The notes: generated by a model from the letters alone, not told the origin. Positions 8,858-17,734 are shown, numbered from the stretch's first letter. The stretch: DNA of 64,000 bases from Candidatus Obscuribacterales bacterium (GCA_019746975.1 JAIERK010000084.1:55810-119809); one strand, 5' to 3'. Made by a program: numbers and translations.

Positions 8858-10433
8858 AGTTAATCTTCACCTCGCCATGCGCCGCGATCTCAGCTTCGAA
8901 TTCAAAGGTTTGAGCATCCTTCTTTACATACTTCTGCGATGAACTCTTAATCTTCCAATCGCCATAAGAGTGCTCCACAGAGGTAACCGTAACTTTCTTG
9001 TCCTTGTGATTCCTCAGGCTGATCTCGAACGTATCACGTTGAACTCGATCGCTTACTTGTTCGTGATTGAGCTGCCTCCTTTCACCAACAACATCGAACG
9101 CATCGCCGATATACAAGCGCACCTTCTCATCTCGAGGAGTGTGATCGATAAGGTCCTCGCCGACGAACTGCAAGGCACCATCATGGTCTCTCTTGTATAC
9201 ACGAACCTTGCCTTTGGGCATCGCCATCCCGAGATTGTTCTTCTCTGAATTCTGCACTTCTATTTTCACGTTGACTTTCTGCGGATTGCCTGCCGGAGCA
9301 TATCCTCCATAATTGACCTGTGCCTGATTAGGTTCGTAGATAAACAACTTATGAGTGGGAACGTTGGCTGCGTTAAACAAACTCAATTGTTTTGTCTCGT
9401 TGTTCGAAACATCGGTCGTGCCGGCAAGAGTATAGAGATGGTACTCGGCAAATGATTTTTCGGAAAACTGCTTCTGCATCGGGGCGGACTCAGCCATCGC
9501 CATGTCACCTCTGGCGTACATCATATTGTCTTGAACCTTGTGGACGTCGCCTGCCATAAGCTTCAATGCTGCGTTTTGATAACTGGCTCCCGACTGATTA
9601 TCGAGCGTCACCCAACTTGTCAGATCGGCAGCGCTGTCATCTTCATTGGCAATGACGACATAGTCGCAGCGCCAGTTGAGGCCCTTGGTTTGATAGCTTA
9701 TCTCGGTCTTGTGCTCGCCAGCTTTGTCGGTTTCCAACTTCCAGAGCAGAGAAGGCTTCGCTACCAATCCGGATGGGAGCTTGGCCAGCTCTACTTGTCC
9801 AGAAGGATTCAGGACAACGCCGCTATTCGTCTGAATCACCAGGCCCTGACGGCGCTCCTGAGCATTGCCGTTGGTATCGACAACGGTGACGCTCGGAGAG
9901 TTGAGGAGTGTCCCATGAATCTCGTTGGTCCTGCCGTCAACGAACTGACGAAACGATACCTCTTTGCCAACCGACTTGGACAGAACGGTATCCGGATCCA
10001 TAACATCGTACAGATAGTTCTGCTCTCTGACAACCACCGTATTCGGTGCTGTCAATGACATAAAATTGACTGTTGTCGGGTCAATCGCAGCGGCTACGTC
10101 TTCGAATCGCAGGAAGTTAATGCCTTTGGTAAGCGAGACCGATCGAACATCCTTCACTAGGCCGAAGTTTTGATTATAGATTGTCAACGCCACAGCCTGA
10201 GAGTTTGATGCGGTGACGTTGCGTGAGGTCGCAACCGTTGCCTCTTGAGCTGCAACCGCTTCGGCTTCGGAAGTTTTGGCGGCATTCTCGGCCCTTGATT
10301 GGCCGCTCAAAAAAACCGCCAAACCGGCAGTGACCAGGATGGTACGAACGGTGTAATTTCCGGCTGTTGCAAAGAAGGACATAAAAACACCCATGGTAAA
10401 GAAGAACAACACATTGTAGGGCAACGTCTGCAT
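8835..10433 (-). CDS. DUF4139 domain protein, first of a tandem pair
   Basis: About 532 residues from the ATG at 10433, which is preceded by GGAGG at good spacing; an ATG at 10451 lies before that ribosome site and is unlikely. The N-terminus carries a hydrophobic region and then a second one (TILVTAGLAVFLSG) ending at Arg-Ala, consistent with export. The domain layout is that of DUF4139 with VALTIYNQNFGLVKDVR near residue 80, ISYQTKGLNWRCDYV mid-protein and RVYKRDHDGALQFVGEDLI near the end. Compared with the downstream paralogue it has an extra Ala/Glu/Val-rich linker after the signal and a Met-rich insert (DNMMYARGDMAMAES). Role unknown. The two genes overlap and surely form one transcription unit. 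Confidence 0.8.
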   Translation of the reverse strand: MQTLPYNVLFFFTMGVFMSFFATAGNYTVRTILVTAGLAVFLSGQSRAENAAKTSEAEAVAAQEATVATSRNVTASNSQAVALTIYNQNFGLVKDVRSVSLTKGINFLRFEDVAAAIDPTTVNFMSLTAPNTVVVREQNYLYDVMDPDTVLSKSVGKEVSFRQFVDGRTNEIHGTLLNSPSVTVVDTNGNAQERRQGLVIQTNSGVVLNPSGQVELAKLPSGLVAKPSLLWKLETDKAGEHKTEISYQTKGLNWRCDYVVIANEDDSAADLTSWVTLDNQSGASYQNAALKLMAGDVHKVQDNMMYARGDMAMAESAPMQKQFSEKSFAEYHLYTLAGTTDVSNNETKQLSLFNAANVPTHKLFIYEPNQAQVNYGGYAPAGNPQKVNVKIEVQNSEKNNLGMAMPKGKVRVYKRDHDGALQFVGEDLIDHTPRDEKVRLYIGDAFDVVGERRQLNHEQVSDRVQRDTFEISLRNHKDKKVTVTSVEHSYGDWKIKSSSQKYVKKDAQTFEFEAEIAAHGEVKINYEIETRY

Positions 10434-10742
10434 AAATGCGACCTCCAACATGGTTGAGGAGCCCCTGACAATTATGATTTGAAAAGGCTCACGAGCACCA
10501 GGAGTAGTACCAGATTACTAGTTCTCCGCCAGAAACACTTGCGCATACAAGCTTACTTTTGCCTCAATCGAGAAGTTGGAACAACGGACATGAAATCCCA
10601 AGTTTCAGCCAGAAAAACAATCGAAAAGATCATTTATTTGAGACAATAGAGTAACTCAGAAGAACATTGCTCGAAGTCCCAATGAGCTTTTTTGCGAAGA
10701 AATAAAGTGATCCCTCCGGAAGTCAAGAAGATTTCGATAGTT
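10434..10742. other. intergenic region upstream of the DUF4139 pair
   Basis: About 310 bp, AT-richer than its surroundings. It must contain the promoter of the minus-strand DUF4139 operon. No gene, hairpin or repeat could be recognised. Confidence 0.35.
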
Positions 10743-11017
10743 CTACCGGTGCGAAACTAGGCGGACCACATCGCCCGAGTTGTGGAAGCGCATAACGAGG
10801 GCCGCTCTCGAGCCGAACTGGCCACACAGATAACCTCGCAGACGCCCTCGCTGATGCCCAGCTGTACCGCTGCGCCCCCCCAACCAGGCACAGCGCTTTC
10901 TATCAGGCGAATCGAATCGAGACGCGCTGCCAGGTCTTGGCAGATCGACTTTGTATCGTCTACACACGCGTTAGCTACCAGAATGATCTCGAAGCGATTT
11001 GCCAGCGAAGCAGTCAA
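10743..11017 (-). pseudogene. glycosyltransferase family 2 remnant (frameshifted)
   Basis: The minus-strand frame from 11017 reads [19 protein letters not shown], then an aliphatic strand and GWGGAAVQLGISEG. This is the nucleotide-sugar binding core of GT2 enzymes (VxNxSxDxT type, then GxGxAxxxGI), and it continues with ICVASSARERP. There the frame is lost, and a second minus frame (down to 10743) continues the sense with ALVMRFHNSGDVVRLVSHR, after which nothing recognisable follows. So this is a C-terminally truncated, frameshifted fragment of a GT2 gene, fused at its 5' side to a kinase fragment. It is not expected to make an active enzyme. Confidence 0.6.
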
Positions 11018-11204
11018 AAGTTCTAATCAACCGCTTCACGGCCACTGTGCGCTTCAATTTTACATCTTTAGCAAGAAACACTTCTCCCAGCGATCCTCTT
11101 CCGATCAACTCAATCGGCTCGTACCTTCCGGCAGGGAAGTTATGACTGTCGAGATTCAGGCTATCAATTCGTGGCCAGCGAAAATAGAGTACGAGGTGTT
11201 TCAA
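10971..11204 (-). pseudogene. Ser/Thr protein kinase N-terminal fragment
   Basis: The 77-codon minus frame contains [18 protein letters not shown] followed by VAVKRL: the glycine-rich P-loop and the ATP-binding lysine of a bacterial Ser/Thr kinase. The frame then runs out of similarity and overlaps the glycosyltransferase fragment. No HRD or DFG motif follows, so over three quarters of the kinase is missing. The junction with the GT2 fragment at about 11020-11030 marks a rearrangement. The first 25 residues may be a genuine N-terminus. Confidence 0.6.
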
Positions 11205-11302
11205 ACAGGCATTGCAAGCAATGATGGTTTGTTCCGTGGGACACGCAATCCGTACCGTCCGTCGCTAAATATCACGACAGAACGATAGTTACGGACAATG
11301 CG

Positions 11303-11734
11303 GTGTATCTTCAGCATGTTAGAAGTGTGTCACAGTTGTTTGACTCAATTTTGAAGGAGCGCAAATCCAAGCCAAGACTTTGCCTTATTGATTGCACATT
11401 CAATCCTGCGGACTTTGAAAAACTGGTTGCAATAAAGCCGAGAGCTCTCAATTTGCGCGGATGTCGCGGTATTACCGATGATGGCATAAGGATAATTTCC
11501 GGTATCGATTCGATAGAGTACCTCAATCTCGATCTCACTAAGTTGACGCCTGCTGCGATGCGAAGTATAGGCATGATGGCTGGGTTGAAATACCTTTCAT
11601 TGCAAGAATCCGACATTACTGATGAGCTTCTGAAAGCACTTGCCAATCGCCGAGGTATTGAAACTGTGCAAGTCAATCGGAATCCTAGAGTGAGGCTTTG
11701 TCGTTTTGCTCGGTGGTTGGCATTGCCCTTTTAG
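11303..11734 (+). CDS. leucine-rich-repeat protein, probably 5'-truncated
   Basis: 143 residues from a GTG, but the reading frame stays open and protein-like back to about 11267 without another start codon, so the 5' end may be missing. Three or four LRRs of the cysteine-containing/RNI-like type can be seen: ALNLRGCRGITDDGIRII, IEYLNLDLTKLTPAAMRSI and LKYLSLQESDITDELLKAL, spaced about 23-24 residues. LRR arrays bind proteins. The gene sits beside kinase debris and just upstream of two membrane Ser/Thr kinases; in some bacteria such LRRs are the C-terminal half of kinases, so this may be the remnant of one. Confidence that it is a functional gene is modest. Confidence 0.45.
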   Translation: MYLQHVRSVSQLFDSILKERKSKPRLCLIDCTFNPADFEKLVAIKPRALNLRGCRGITDDGIRIISGIDSIEYLNLDLTKLTPAAMRSIGMMAGLKYLSLQESDITDELLKALANRRGIETVQVNRNPRVRLCRFARWLALPF

Positions 11735-11810
11735 CCGCCTGGTCTTACAGGAATCTTCTGTAATAATCAAAAAGGCATTAAGGTCCTGTGTGATTCGGTA
11801 AAGCTGAACT

Positions 11811-13295
11811 ATGATTGCAGTGTCAGGATGTTCGAAGTGTAGAACGATGACAAAGTTTCAATTAACAATTTCAACGAAGCAGCTTAGCAAGAAAAGCATG
11901 GCTTTTGTCTACGTTGCCTGGGCCCTTTTCGGTATTGGTTTTGGCTTTGGCTTGCATGCAGTTATAGGTAATCTCGCAGTGCTAATGCCGAACTGTAAGC
12001 TGATGCTATACGGGTTGGAGGGGCTAATTTCAATTTGTGGTGCCTTCCTTTATACGTACATTGTTTATCAGGTCGCAATGGCGAGATGGCAGGGGCGCGG
12101 AATTGTCCTCAACGAAAACGGAATTGGACTGCCTCCGTCTTGCCTGGGAGCCGGCGCACCTAGCTGGATTCCCTTCAGCGAGCTGCAGGCAGTGAAGCTC
12201 GGAAGAAGTATGTTCGGTTTTCCAGTTGTCAATTTTGAGGGAAAGCGTTTTTCAGACCATGTAAGGTTGGATACCCTTTCAAAGGAGGATCAGGAACAGT
12301 TGCTGCTCGCCATTCAAGCCTGGGCACCATCTGCTGTTTGGGCGCAGAAGCTGACCGACTATCGTTGTCAGCTCAGCGCCGAGAATGAGGGAACACTTGG
12401 CTTTAGCCACACAAAGTTGTTCGATGACGAACTATCACGGCGCTTTAGCGCACCGACATTCGTTCCGCTGGAGCCGGACAAACAGTTGCGATCGGGCACT
12501 ATCAAGATCGTCAAACAGATAGCTTTCGGTGGATTCTCTGCGGTTTACCTTGCCGTTGATGATGCCAGCGGACGTGTTGTGTTGAAAGAATCGGTGGTTC
12601 CCTCGACATACTCGCAGTCTTTATCCGAAAAGGCGAGGGAGTTATTTTCTCGAGAGGCCCTGACCTTAAGGTCACTCAATCATCCCGGCATTGCCAAGGT
12701 CTATGACTTCTTCGTTGAGAACGGTCGAAGCTATATCGTTATACAATTCATAGATGGATCGGACTTGCGTAAGCTGGTCTCGAACAACGGTCCTCAGCCG
12801 GAAGAGATTGTCATCGAATGGGCATTGTCTGTTGTCGATGTTCTTAAGTATCTTCACCAGCAGGCACCGCCTATAGTGCATCGCGATGTTGCGCCAGACA
12901 ACCTGGTGGTTAGCGGCCTTGGCAAAATTGTGCTGATCGATTTCGGCGCTTCCAATCAATACCTCGGTACCGCGACCGGTACGCTAGTAGGAAAACACTC
13001 ATATATGGCACCAGAGCAGATTCGAGGTAAGGCTGAGCCTGCCAGCGATATCTTCTCGCTTGGCGCTACAATGCATTTCTTGCTGACCGGGGTCGAGCCG
13101 CAGGCACTTTCTGTGTCACAGCCCGCTGATGTAAATTCGGGTACAAGTAAGGAAATCAGCTTACTCGTATCCGAGATGACGCAGCTCGACCCGAAGCTTA
13201 GAATTCGTAATGCGGAAGAGCTATACGACAAGCTAAGTGCAATCGCTAAGCGAGGAAACCCGTTGAAAAACAGCAGTTCGACGAAAAAATCGTGA
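11811..13295 (+). CDS. membrane Ser/Thr protein kinase with atypical catalytic loop
   Basis: 494 residues. Two hydrophobic segments (about 31-53 and 66-88) anchor the protein; residues 95-175 form a small beta-rich domain resembling the bacterial PH-like domain of membrane proteins. The kinase domain spans about 228-470: P-loop GGFSAVYLAV, ATP lysine in VVLKE (Lys259), helix-C Glu282, the loop HRDVAPDN (357-364), DFG (377-379) and APE (400-402). Asp359 is present but the usual Lys two residues after it is Ala, which may lower activity or mark a subfamily. The cytoplasmic kinase is therefore C-terminal to its anchor, the reverse of PknB. A second ATG at 11847 is possible. A paralogue follows 150 bp downstream. 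Confidence 0.85.
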   Translation: MIAVSGCSKCRTMTKFQLTISTKQLSKKSMAFVYVAWALFGIGFGFGLHAVIGNLAVLMPNCKLMLYGLEGLISICGAFLYTYIVYQVAMARWQGRGIVLNENGIGLPPSCLGAGAPSWIPFSELQAVKLGRSMFGFPVVNFEGKRFSDHVRLDTLSKEDQEQLLLAIQAWAPSAVWAQKLTDYRCQLSAENEGTLGFSHTKLFDDELSRRFSAPTFVPLEPDKQLRSGTIKIVKQIAFGGFSAVYLAVDDASGRVVLKESVVPSTYSQSLSEKARELFSREALTLRSLNHPGIAKVYDFFVENGRSYIVIQFIDGSDLRKLVSNNGPQPEEIVIEWALSVVDVLKYLHQQAPPIVHRDVAPDNLVVSGLGKIVLIDFGASNQYLGTATGTLVGKHSYMAPEQIRGKAEPASDIFSLGATMHFLLTGVEPQALSVSQPADVNSGTSKEISLLVSEMTQLDPKLRIRNAEELYDKLSAIAKRGNPLKNSSSTKKS

Positions 13296-13445
13296 ATATC
13301 AAACAGGCTGAGTTCGGCATGAAACATTCAAAGTCTGGCAGTGATAATTGGGTTAACAGAAGTTGTAGGCCGTCTCTGCGAGTGCTGCACGGCTGCATGA
13401 CTTGCCAACTGAGAACAGATCTCATCCAGGGAAGGAATTCCGGAA

Positions 13446-14906
13446 ATGAACAGGTTCAACCCCGAAGAAAGTAACGGACGCGACAATGTCGTGCCGCTGA
13501 ATAAAGAGACAGTGATTGCGCTTTGGCCATATTCGAAAAACGATCTCGAAGTTGATAAGGAAGCGCATGCCACGGAAAGAGGCAAAATCAAGGGACTAGT
13601 AGAACTGTTTGTGAACTGCTGGTTTCTTTTCATTCTCGTGTTGCTATTCAACCATTTTGAATTTATCAACCTGCTCTCTTACGTGGGCGGTGTTGTCGTC
13701 CTCATTGTACTGCCGCTTTTTTCATTGCTGCGTGGGTTTACTCATATTAAGTTAAACAGGAATGGTATCGGTTTCTATCAGTATGATACTTCTACCGACA
13801 CCGCGCGGAAGTCGATTCCCTGGTCATTTGTACAGGAATTCTATGTCAATGCAAATCCAAAACGTGATGTGCTCGCTGGTTACTTGTGCGTAAAGGAAAA
13901 GACCGGCACGGTTCACAAAATCAAACTTCGACAGATAGGTGAGCGAGAGCAGTGGCACGATCTTATTCGGGCTATCGACGAGTGGTCCGGAGTGTCCAGT
14001 TCCAAACTGGATCCCCACCTATTCGATGCAACGGAAATTGACAAGAACAGTCCCTCTTATACGATGCTATGGTTGGAGGCACTGTCTGCGCCACCAGAAA
14101 GGGCTCGACTCAATCCGCTGACACCGGACGTAAGAATCTGTGATGGAAAGTACACCTTAGTGAGGCAAATAGGCGCGGGCGGGCAGGGTAGCGCCTATCT
14201 CGCCAGAAGCACCGATGGCACGCAGGTCGTGTTGAAAGAGTATATCTTACCGATCTACGTTGACATCAAGGTTCGTAAACAAGCCATCGAACGGTTTCAG
14301 CATGAAGCAGAGATTCTTCGCGGTTTAAAACATGAGTCAGTAGTCCGATTGATTCATCACTTTATCGAAGATCATCGGGCCTACCTTGTACTGGAATATG
14401 TCGACGGTGAGACCCTTCAGAGTTTGGTGGAGAAAAAGACACCAATACCCATGACTGAAATTGTCGAATATGCACTATTACTATGTGATGTCCTCTTGTA
14501 TCTACAGGCGAAGCAACCGCCTGTGGTTCACGGAGATTTTACACCAGACAATATAATGGTGACGAAAGATGGTCGCGTAAAGCTAATCGACTTTATGGTG
14601 GCATGCGAAGTAGACCCAGAATCGAAGGGAAATTCGAGCTTGGCAGGAAAGCCCAGCTATATGGCACCAGAGCAATTTCGTGGATGCCGTTCTGTACAGA
14701 GCGACATATACGCGTTCGGTGCCACCCTCTATTTTCTCATCACTGGAAAAGAGCCCGAGCCGATTACGCAGTTGCATCCGATATTGGATAGAGAAGATTG
14801 CACTGTAGTACTTGAGGAAATAGTGGCAGGATGCACTGAGCAGGCAATGGAAATGCGAGTCGTATGTATGGAAGACGTGCTCAAGAAATTGCACACCGAA
14901 AGGTAG
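13446..14906 (+). CDS. membrane Ser/Thr kinase paralogue with degenerate HRD and DFG motifs
   Basis: 486 residues with the same plan as the gene before it: two membrane segments (about 51-69 and 76-97), a beta-rich PH-like domain (100-180), and a kinase domain from about 234. Motifs: glycine loop GAGGQGSAYLA, Lys264 in VVLKEY, Glu287, then HGDFTPDN (362-369) in place of HRDxKxxN, DFM (382-384) in place of DFG, and APE (407-409). The metal and base aspartates (364, 382) remain, but the Arg, the catalytic Lys and the DFG Gly are changed. The protein may be a weak kinase or a pseudokinase regulating its neighbour. GGAAGG lies upstream of the ATG. Probably co-transcribed with the preceding kinase. 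Confidence 0.82.
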   Translation: MNRFNPEESNGRDNVVPLNKETVIALWPYSKNDLEVDKEAHATERGKIKGLVELFVNCWFLFILVLLFNHFEFINLLSYVGGVVVLIVLPLFSLLRGFTHIKLNRNGIGFYQYDTSTDTARKSIPWSFVQEFYVNANPKRDVLAGYLCVKEKTGTVHKIKLRQIGEREQWHDLIRAIDEWSGVSSSKLDPHLFDATEIDKNSPSYTMLWLEALSAPPERARLNPLTPDVRICDGKYTLVRQIGAGGQGSAYLARSTDGTQVVLKEYILPIYVDIKVRKQAIERFQHEAEILRGLKHESVVRLIHHFIEDHRAYLVLEYVDGETLQSLVEKKTPIPMTEIVEYALLLCDVLLYLQAKQPPVVHGDFTPDNIMVTKDGRVKLIDFMVACEVDPESKGNSSLAGKPSYMAPEQFRGCRSVQSDIYAFGATLYFLITGKEPEPITQLHPILDREDCTVVLEEIVAGCTEQAMEMRVVCMEDVLKKLHTER

Positions 14907-15157
14907 AACTTCATATTCGAACTGACTGGACGAGGGTCTCCACTGCAGGAAGATCGGTTAATATGGAAGAGCGCGAGTGGCTGCTCAGCCAAAGGGCGGC
15001 ACGGGTTTCTACATTTTGATGCCCATCCGTATACTGATACTTTGTGGAATTCAATGAACAACGAAACTGAGTCAAGAGACCCTGTCAGAATCGGGCATTG
15101 ATCTGTTCAAGAACGACATGCATTGGGATCGATGCGCACCAATCCGTGATGCCGCGA
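14907..15157. other. intergenic stretch after the kinase pair
   Basis: About 250 bp that continues into the duplicated leader beginning near 15158. I see no gene in it on either strand; the short frames present have no family resemblance. Confidence 0.3.
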
Positions 15158-15325
15158 AAAATAAAGGCAAGATTACGAACCGCTTGCATGTCAAGAGGCT
15201 CGTTTAGAATTGTACCAATTTCAAGTTGAGCTCAGCTTAGTAGCATTCCGTCTAACAGTTGAGTGACCCTTCCGACGGGTCCTCATATATTGGCTCGTTG
15301 TTGACTCTATTTAACGAGGCACGCA
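15158..15325 (+). repeat. duplicated leader region, copy 1
   Basis: The 168 bp before the DUF3592-TPR gene align well, by eye roughly three quarters identical, with 42516-42685 before its paralogue. Shared blocks include TTACGAACC, TAGAATTGTA-CAAT, CTCAGCTTA, TAGCATTCCGT, GTTGAGTGACCCTTCC and a GAGGC ribosome site. The two genes were therefore duplicated together with their upstream regions, which have diverged less than a neutral spacer might. The region contains a conserved hairpin at 15260-15285. It probably holds promoter and leader RNA. Confidence 0.7.
15260..15285 (+). promoter_or_regulatory. conserved leader hairpin, copy 1
   Basis: TGAG, one unpaired T, GACCC, a 7-base loop, GGGTC, CTCA: a 9-bp stem with one bulge. 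The paralogous leader has the same structure at 42620-42645 with GGGTT instead of GGGTC, keeping the pair as G-U. Both hairpins end exactly 40 bases before the ATG. That argues for a conserved leader RNA structure (ribosome access control, protein binding or processing). It is too short of a U-run to be a terminator. Confidence 0.55.
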
Positions 15326-17110
15326 ATGAAAGCAGTTTTCAAATTCCTGGATTATGTATTGCAGCTCCTCAGAGTCGCGATTGCGGTGGTTGTTCTCGGT
15401 GTTGCAGTTTTCGACTGCTCCAACGGACTGGAAAGCAGCAGATGGCCTACAGTTAACGGGACCGTGCTCTCGGCAAAAATGAAAAAGGTTGAGAGTGGAA
15501 GTGGTACCAGGGACGAGGCGGACAGCGGCTATCAGTATGCGGACATCAGCTATCAGTATAAGGTGAATGGGAAGACTTTTACTTCAGATTGCGTCCAAAT
15601 CGGTGGACTATGTTTTCGAGATCAGGACCAAATACTTCGAAAATACAACTCATTAAAAACAGTCCTGGTGCACTACAGTCCGAACAGCCCTTCCACTTCC
15701 TGCCTCGAAACTGGTTTCAATTTCGTAGAGGTTATAGGTTGCTTGTTAATCGTGCTCTTTATGGGACATGTTATTGGAGGCATCCGAAAGTTGATTCGCG
15801 AGCCGCTGTCATTAAAATCAATCGTGATGTCTGAGCGTGCGAAGCTAAGTGTTCTAGCTCATTTGTGTGATACTAAATTTGGTGCCGGTGAAATGTCTGA
15901 GCCGGACCGAAATGCACTTAGAACACTGGCCAAGCGTCGACGCGTAGTTTTACCGATCCTAGCTTTCGGGTTCTTTCTGTTAATCCAATACGCACGAGAG
16001 GTAAAACTGCCTGGTATCAATTCTGACGTCCTCGTTGTCTTGCTGCTGCTAGGTGGCGGTCTCGGTTTAGGGCTTCTATTTTCACTGTTGCCCGTTGTTA
16101 TAGCGCACGCGATGCGCGCAAGATGGTTAAAGCTCGCGGCTGCAGTGGCCAAAATCCACTCTGATATTTTGAACTGTGTTTCGCCTCTATCTGCGGGAGC
16201 AGCGATTGCTCTCGGTCTTCGGGCGGAAGTCGCACAAGAACGCCTTCAGTATTCGCAAGCGCGAAGTCTCAGCGAAAGGGCGTTGAATGTATGCTTAAGC
16301 CGGCACGAGAGTCATGCTCCACCGACTAGCCATGACGAATATACAAATAAGATGTTGGAGCGGCAGCTGGAAATCAATCAAAAGCAATTGACCGAATTAG
16401 AGCCTGTTTGTCGTGATTCGCTCGGAACAATATTGTTCGATATGGGACTATATGAGGAATCTTTGACTCATGCAAAGCGCGCCGTGGCAATTGCAGAAAG
16501 TTGCCTCGAAAATGCTGCGAAAAATCAATCCGACTCGGCACGCCTTTGCCTGGCAAATGCGTTGTCCTTGAAGGGAAGAGTCGAGAATATGGTAGGGTCG
16601 TTAGACGCCGCGCGCAAGGATTTGGAGCGCTCAATTAGCTTGCGTCAACAACTCAAAAGGCAGTTTGATGAGAGGTGGGCACTCACGCTTGCTTATCTCT
16701 CTTCGACTTACTCCATGCAATCGGAGTCTAAGAATGCGGCGGCAACGATCGAAGAAGGATTTGCCTTGCTGAAAGACTCAAAACAACCTGCATACCTCCT
16801 CGCTAGGGCTACGCTTCTGTTTCATCGAGCCGAAGCGAGACTACGCTCCCGGCAGCTCCGTTATGCGCAAGCGGATTTACAAGAATGTCTCAAGCTGCGA
16901 CAAGAGCTGCTCGAGCCCGGACATCCAGAGATTGCGGCTACATACCTGGTGTTCGCAAAGCTGGATGAGATGCAGGGACGATTGAGTGATTCCGTTGCGA
17001 AGAGAGAAAGCGCCCGTGAAATGTTGTTCGCTTGCTTCGGAAACAATCATCCGCTGTGTGACTTTGCAAAAGCTGATAAGAAGAGTAGTGTCGGGTTTGG
17101 TGCATCTTAG
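15326..17110 (+). CDS. DUF3592-TPR membrane protein, copy 1
   Basis: 594 residues. A first membrane segment (about 12-29) leads into a DUF3592 domain: WPTVNGTVLSAKM, a run of beta strands with YKVNGKTFTSD, then VLVHYSPNSPSTSCLE and a second membrane segment (about 132-150). Two more hydrophobic segments (about 205-222 and 233-260) follow. The cytoplasmic C-terminal half (from about 285) is helical TPR repeats, for example AQERLQYSQARSLSERAL, ESLTHAKRAVAIAE, ARKDLERSISLRQQL and LQECLKLRQELLEPGHPE. TPRs usually scaffold protein complexes; the DUF3592 role is unknown. The ATG has GAGG upstream. A paralogue of similar length lies at 42686-44464 with a matching leader. Confidence 0.8.
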   Translation: MKAVFKFLDYVLQLLRVAIAVVVLGVAVFDCSNGLESSRWPTVNGTVLSAKMKKVESGSGTRDEADSGYQYADISYQYKVNGKTFTSDCVQIGGLCFRDQDQILRKYNSLKTVLVHYSPNSPSTSCLETGFNFVEVIGCLLIVLFMGHVIGGIRKLIREPLSLKSIVMSERAKLSVLAHLCDTKFGAGEMSEPDRNALRTLAKRRRVVLPILAFGFFLLIQYAREVKLPGINSDVLVVLLLLGGGLGLGLLFSLLPVVIAHAMRARWLKLAAAVAKIHSDILNCVSPLSAGAAIALGLRAEVAQERLQYSQARSLSERALNVCLSRHESHAPPTSHDEYTNKMLERQLEINQKQLTELEPVCRDSLGTILFDMGLYEESLTHAKRAVAIAESCLENAAKNQSDSARLCLANALSLKGRVENMVGSLDAARKDLERSISLRQQLKRQFDERWALTLAYLSSTYSMQSESKNAAATIEEGFALLKDSKQPAYLLARATLLFHRAEARLRSRQLRYAQADLQECLKLRQELLEPGHPEIAATYLVFAKLDEMQGRLSDSVAKRESAREMLFACFGNNHPLCDFAKADKKSSVGFGAS

Positions 17111-17112
17111 AC

Positions 17113-17307
17113 ATGGATTTTGCAACGGTCCCAATAGGTCGAAAAAATGCGATCGATTTTTTTCAAAAGCACCAAGTTCTCTCAAAAGTCGATGTTATGC
17201 AAAATTATCTCGTGCCTTCTACCGAAGCGATGGGCCATTCGCTCGTTCTCCAGGATTGGTCATTCAATGTCCAAACGCTCCATGACGCCTGTGTCAAGCG
17301 GGAATAA
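17113..17307 (+). CDS. short open frame after the TPR gene (doubtful)
   Basis: 64 codons beginning two bases after the stop of the DUF3592-TPR gene and ending at the base before a hairpin. No domain is recognised and there is no good ribosome site, but its position between a gene and a terminator-like structure makes a small co-transcribed protein possible. Nothing equivalent follows the paralogue at 44464, which argues against it. Confidence 0.25.
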   Translation: MDFATVPIGRKNAIDFFQKHQVLSKVDVMQNYLVPSTEAMGHSLVLQDWSFNVQTLHDACVKRE

Positions 17308-17327
17308 TCGAGATTTCTCAATCTCGA
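17308..17327. terminator. stem-loop between convergent genes
   Basis: TCGAGATT, loop TCTC, AATCTCGA: a perfect 8-bp stem with a 4-base loop, between the plus-strand DUF3592-TPR gene and the minus-strand VOC gene. The 3' flank has only a short T-rich stretch (GTCTTTGCT), so it is at best a weak, possibly bidirectional Rho-independent terminator. Confidence 0.45.
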
Positions 17328-17338
17328 GTCTTTGCTCG

Positions 17339-17734
17339 CTAGTCCTTTGTTTGAACAAGGTCCCACAGATTTCCGTAGGGATCTTTGAAGACTGCCACCG
17401 TACCATAGGGCTCCTCTTTTGGTTGTCGCACAAACACGATACCTTTCTGCTTATATGATTTAAAATCTCTCCAGAAGTCGTCTGTGTATAGGAACAGAAA
17501 GACACGACCGCCGGTTTGATTTCCAATTCTCGTGCTCTGCTCGTCAGAGCTGGCCCGCGCAAGAAGAAGTCGCGACTCTTTGCTGCCTGGAGGCGCAACT
17601 ACGACCCACCGCTTGTCCTGCGCCGGTACGTAGCTGTCTTCAATCAACTGAAAACCAAGCTCGCCGACATAGAAGGCGAGCGCCTCATCATAATCGCGCA
17701 CTACCAGCGCTACCAAACCGATTGATTGCTTCAC
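17339..17734 (-). CDS. VOC-family (glyoxalase/bleomycin-resistance-like) protein
   Basis: 131 residues from the GTG at 17734, which has AAGGAG five bases upstream and gives the usual VOC N-terminus (QSIGLVALVVRDYDEALAFY). An upstream ATG at 17809 would add 25 residues not seen in the family. The beta-alpha-beta-beta-beta units are visible: LGFQLIED, VVVAPPGSKESRLLLA, GRVFLFLYTDDFW and YGTVAVFKDPYGNLWDLVQ. The terminal DPxGN-x-W-x-L is typical. VOC proteins bind metals and small ligands (glyoxalases, dioxygenases, resistance proteins); the substrate is not predictable. Stand-alone gene, convergent with the preceding TPR gene. Confidence 0.85.
   Translation of the reverse strand: MKQSIGLVALVVRDYDEALAFYVGELGFQLIEDSYVPAQDKRWVVVAPPGSKESRLLLARASSDEQSTRIGNQTGGRVFLFLYTDDFWRDFKSYKQKGIVFVRQPKEEPYGTVAVFKDPYGNLWDLVQTKD

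Noticed and set aside
10782..11288. 168-codon plus-strand frame
   Set aside because: The opposite strand carries recognisable kinase and glycosyltransferase pieces, so this is their shadow.
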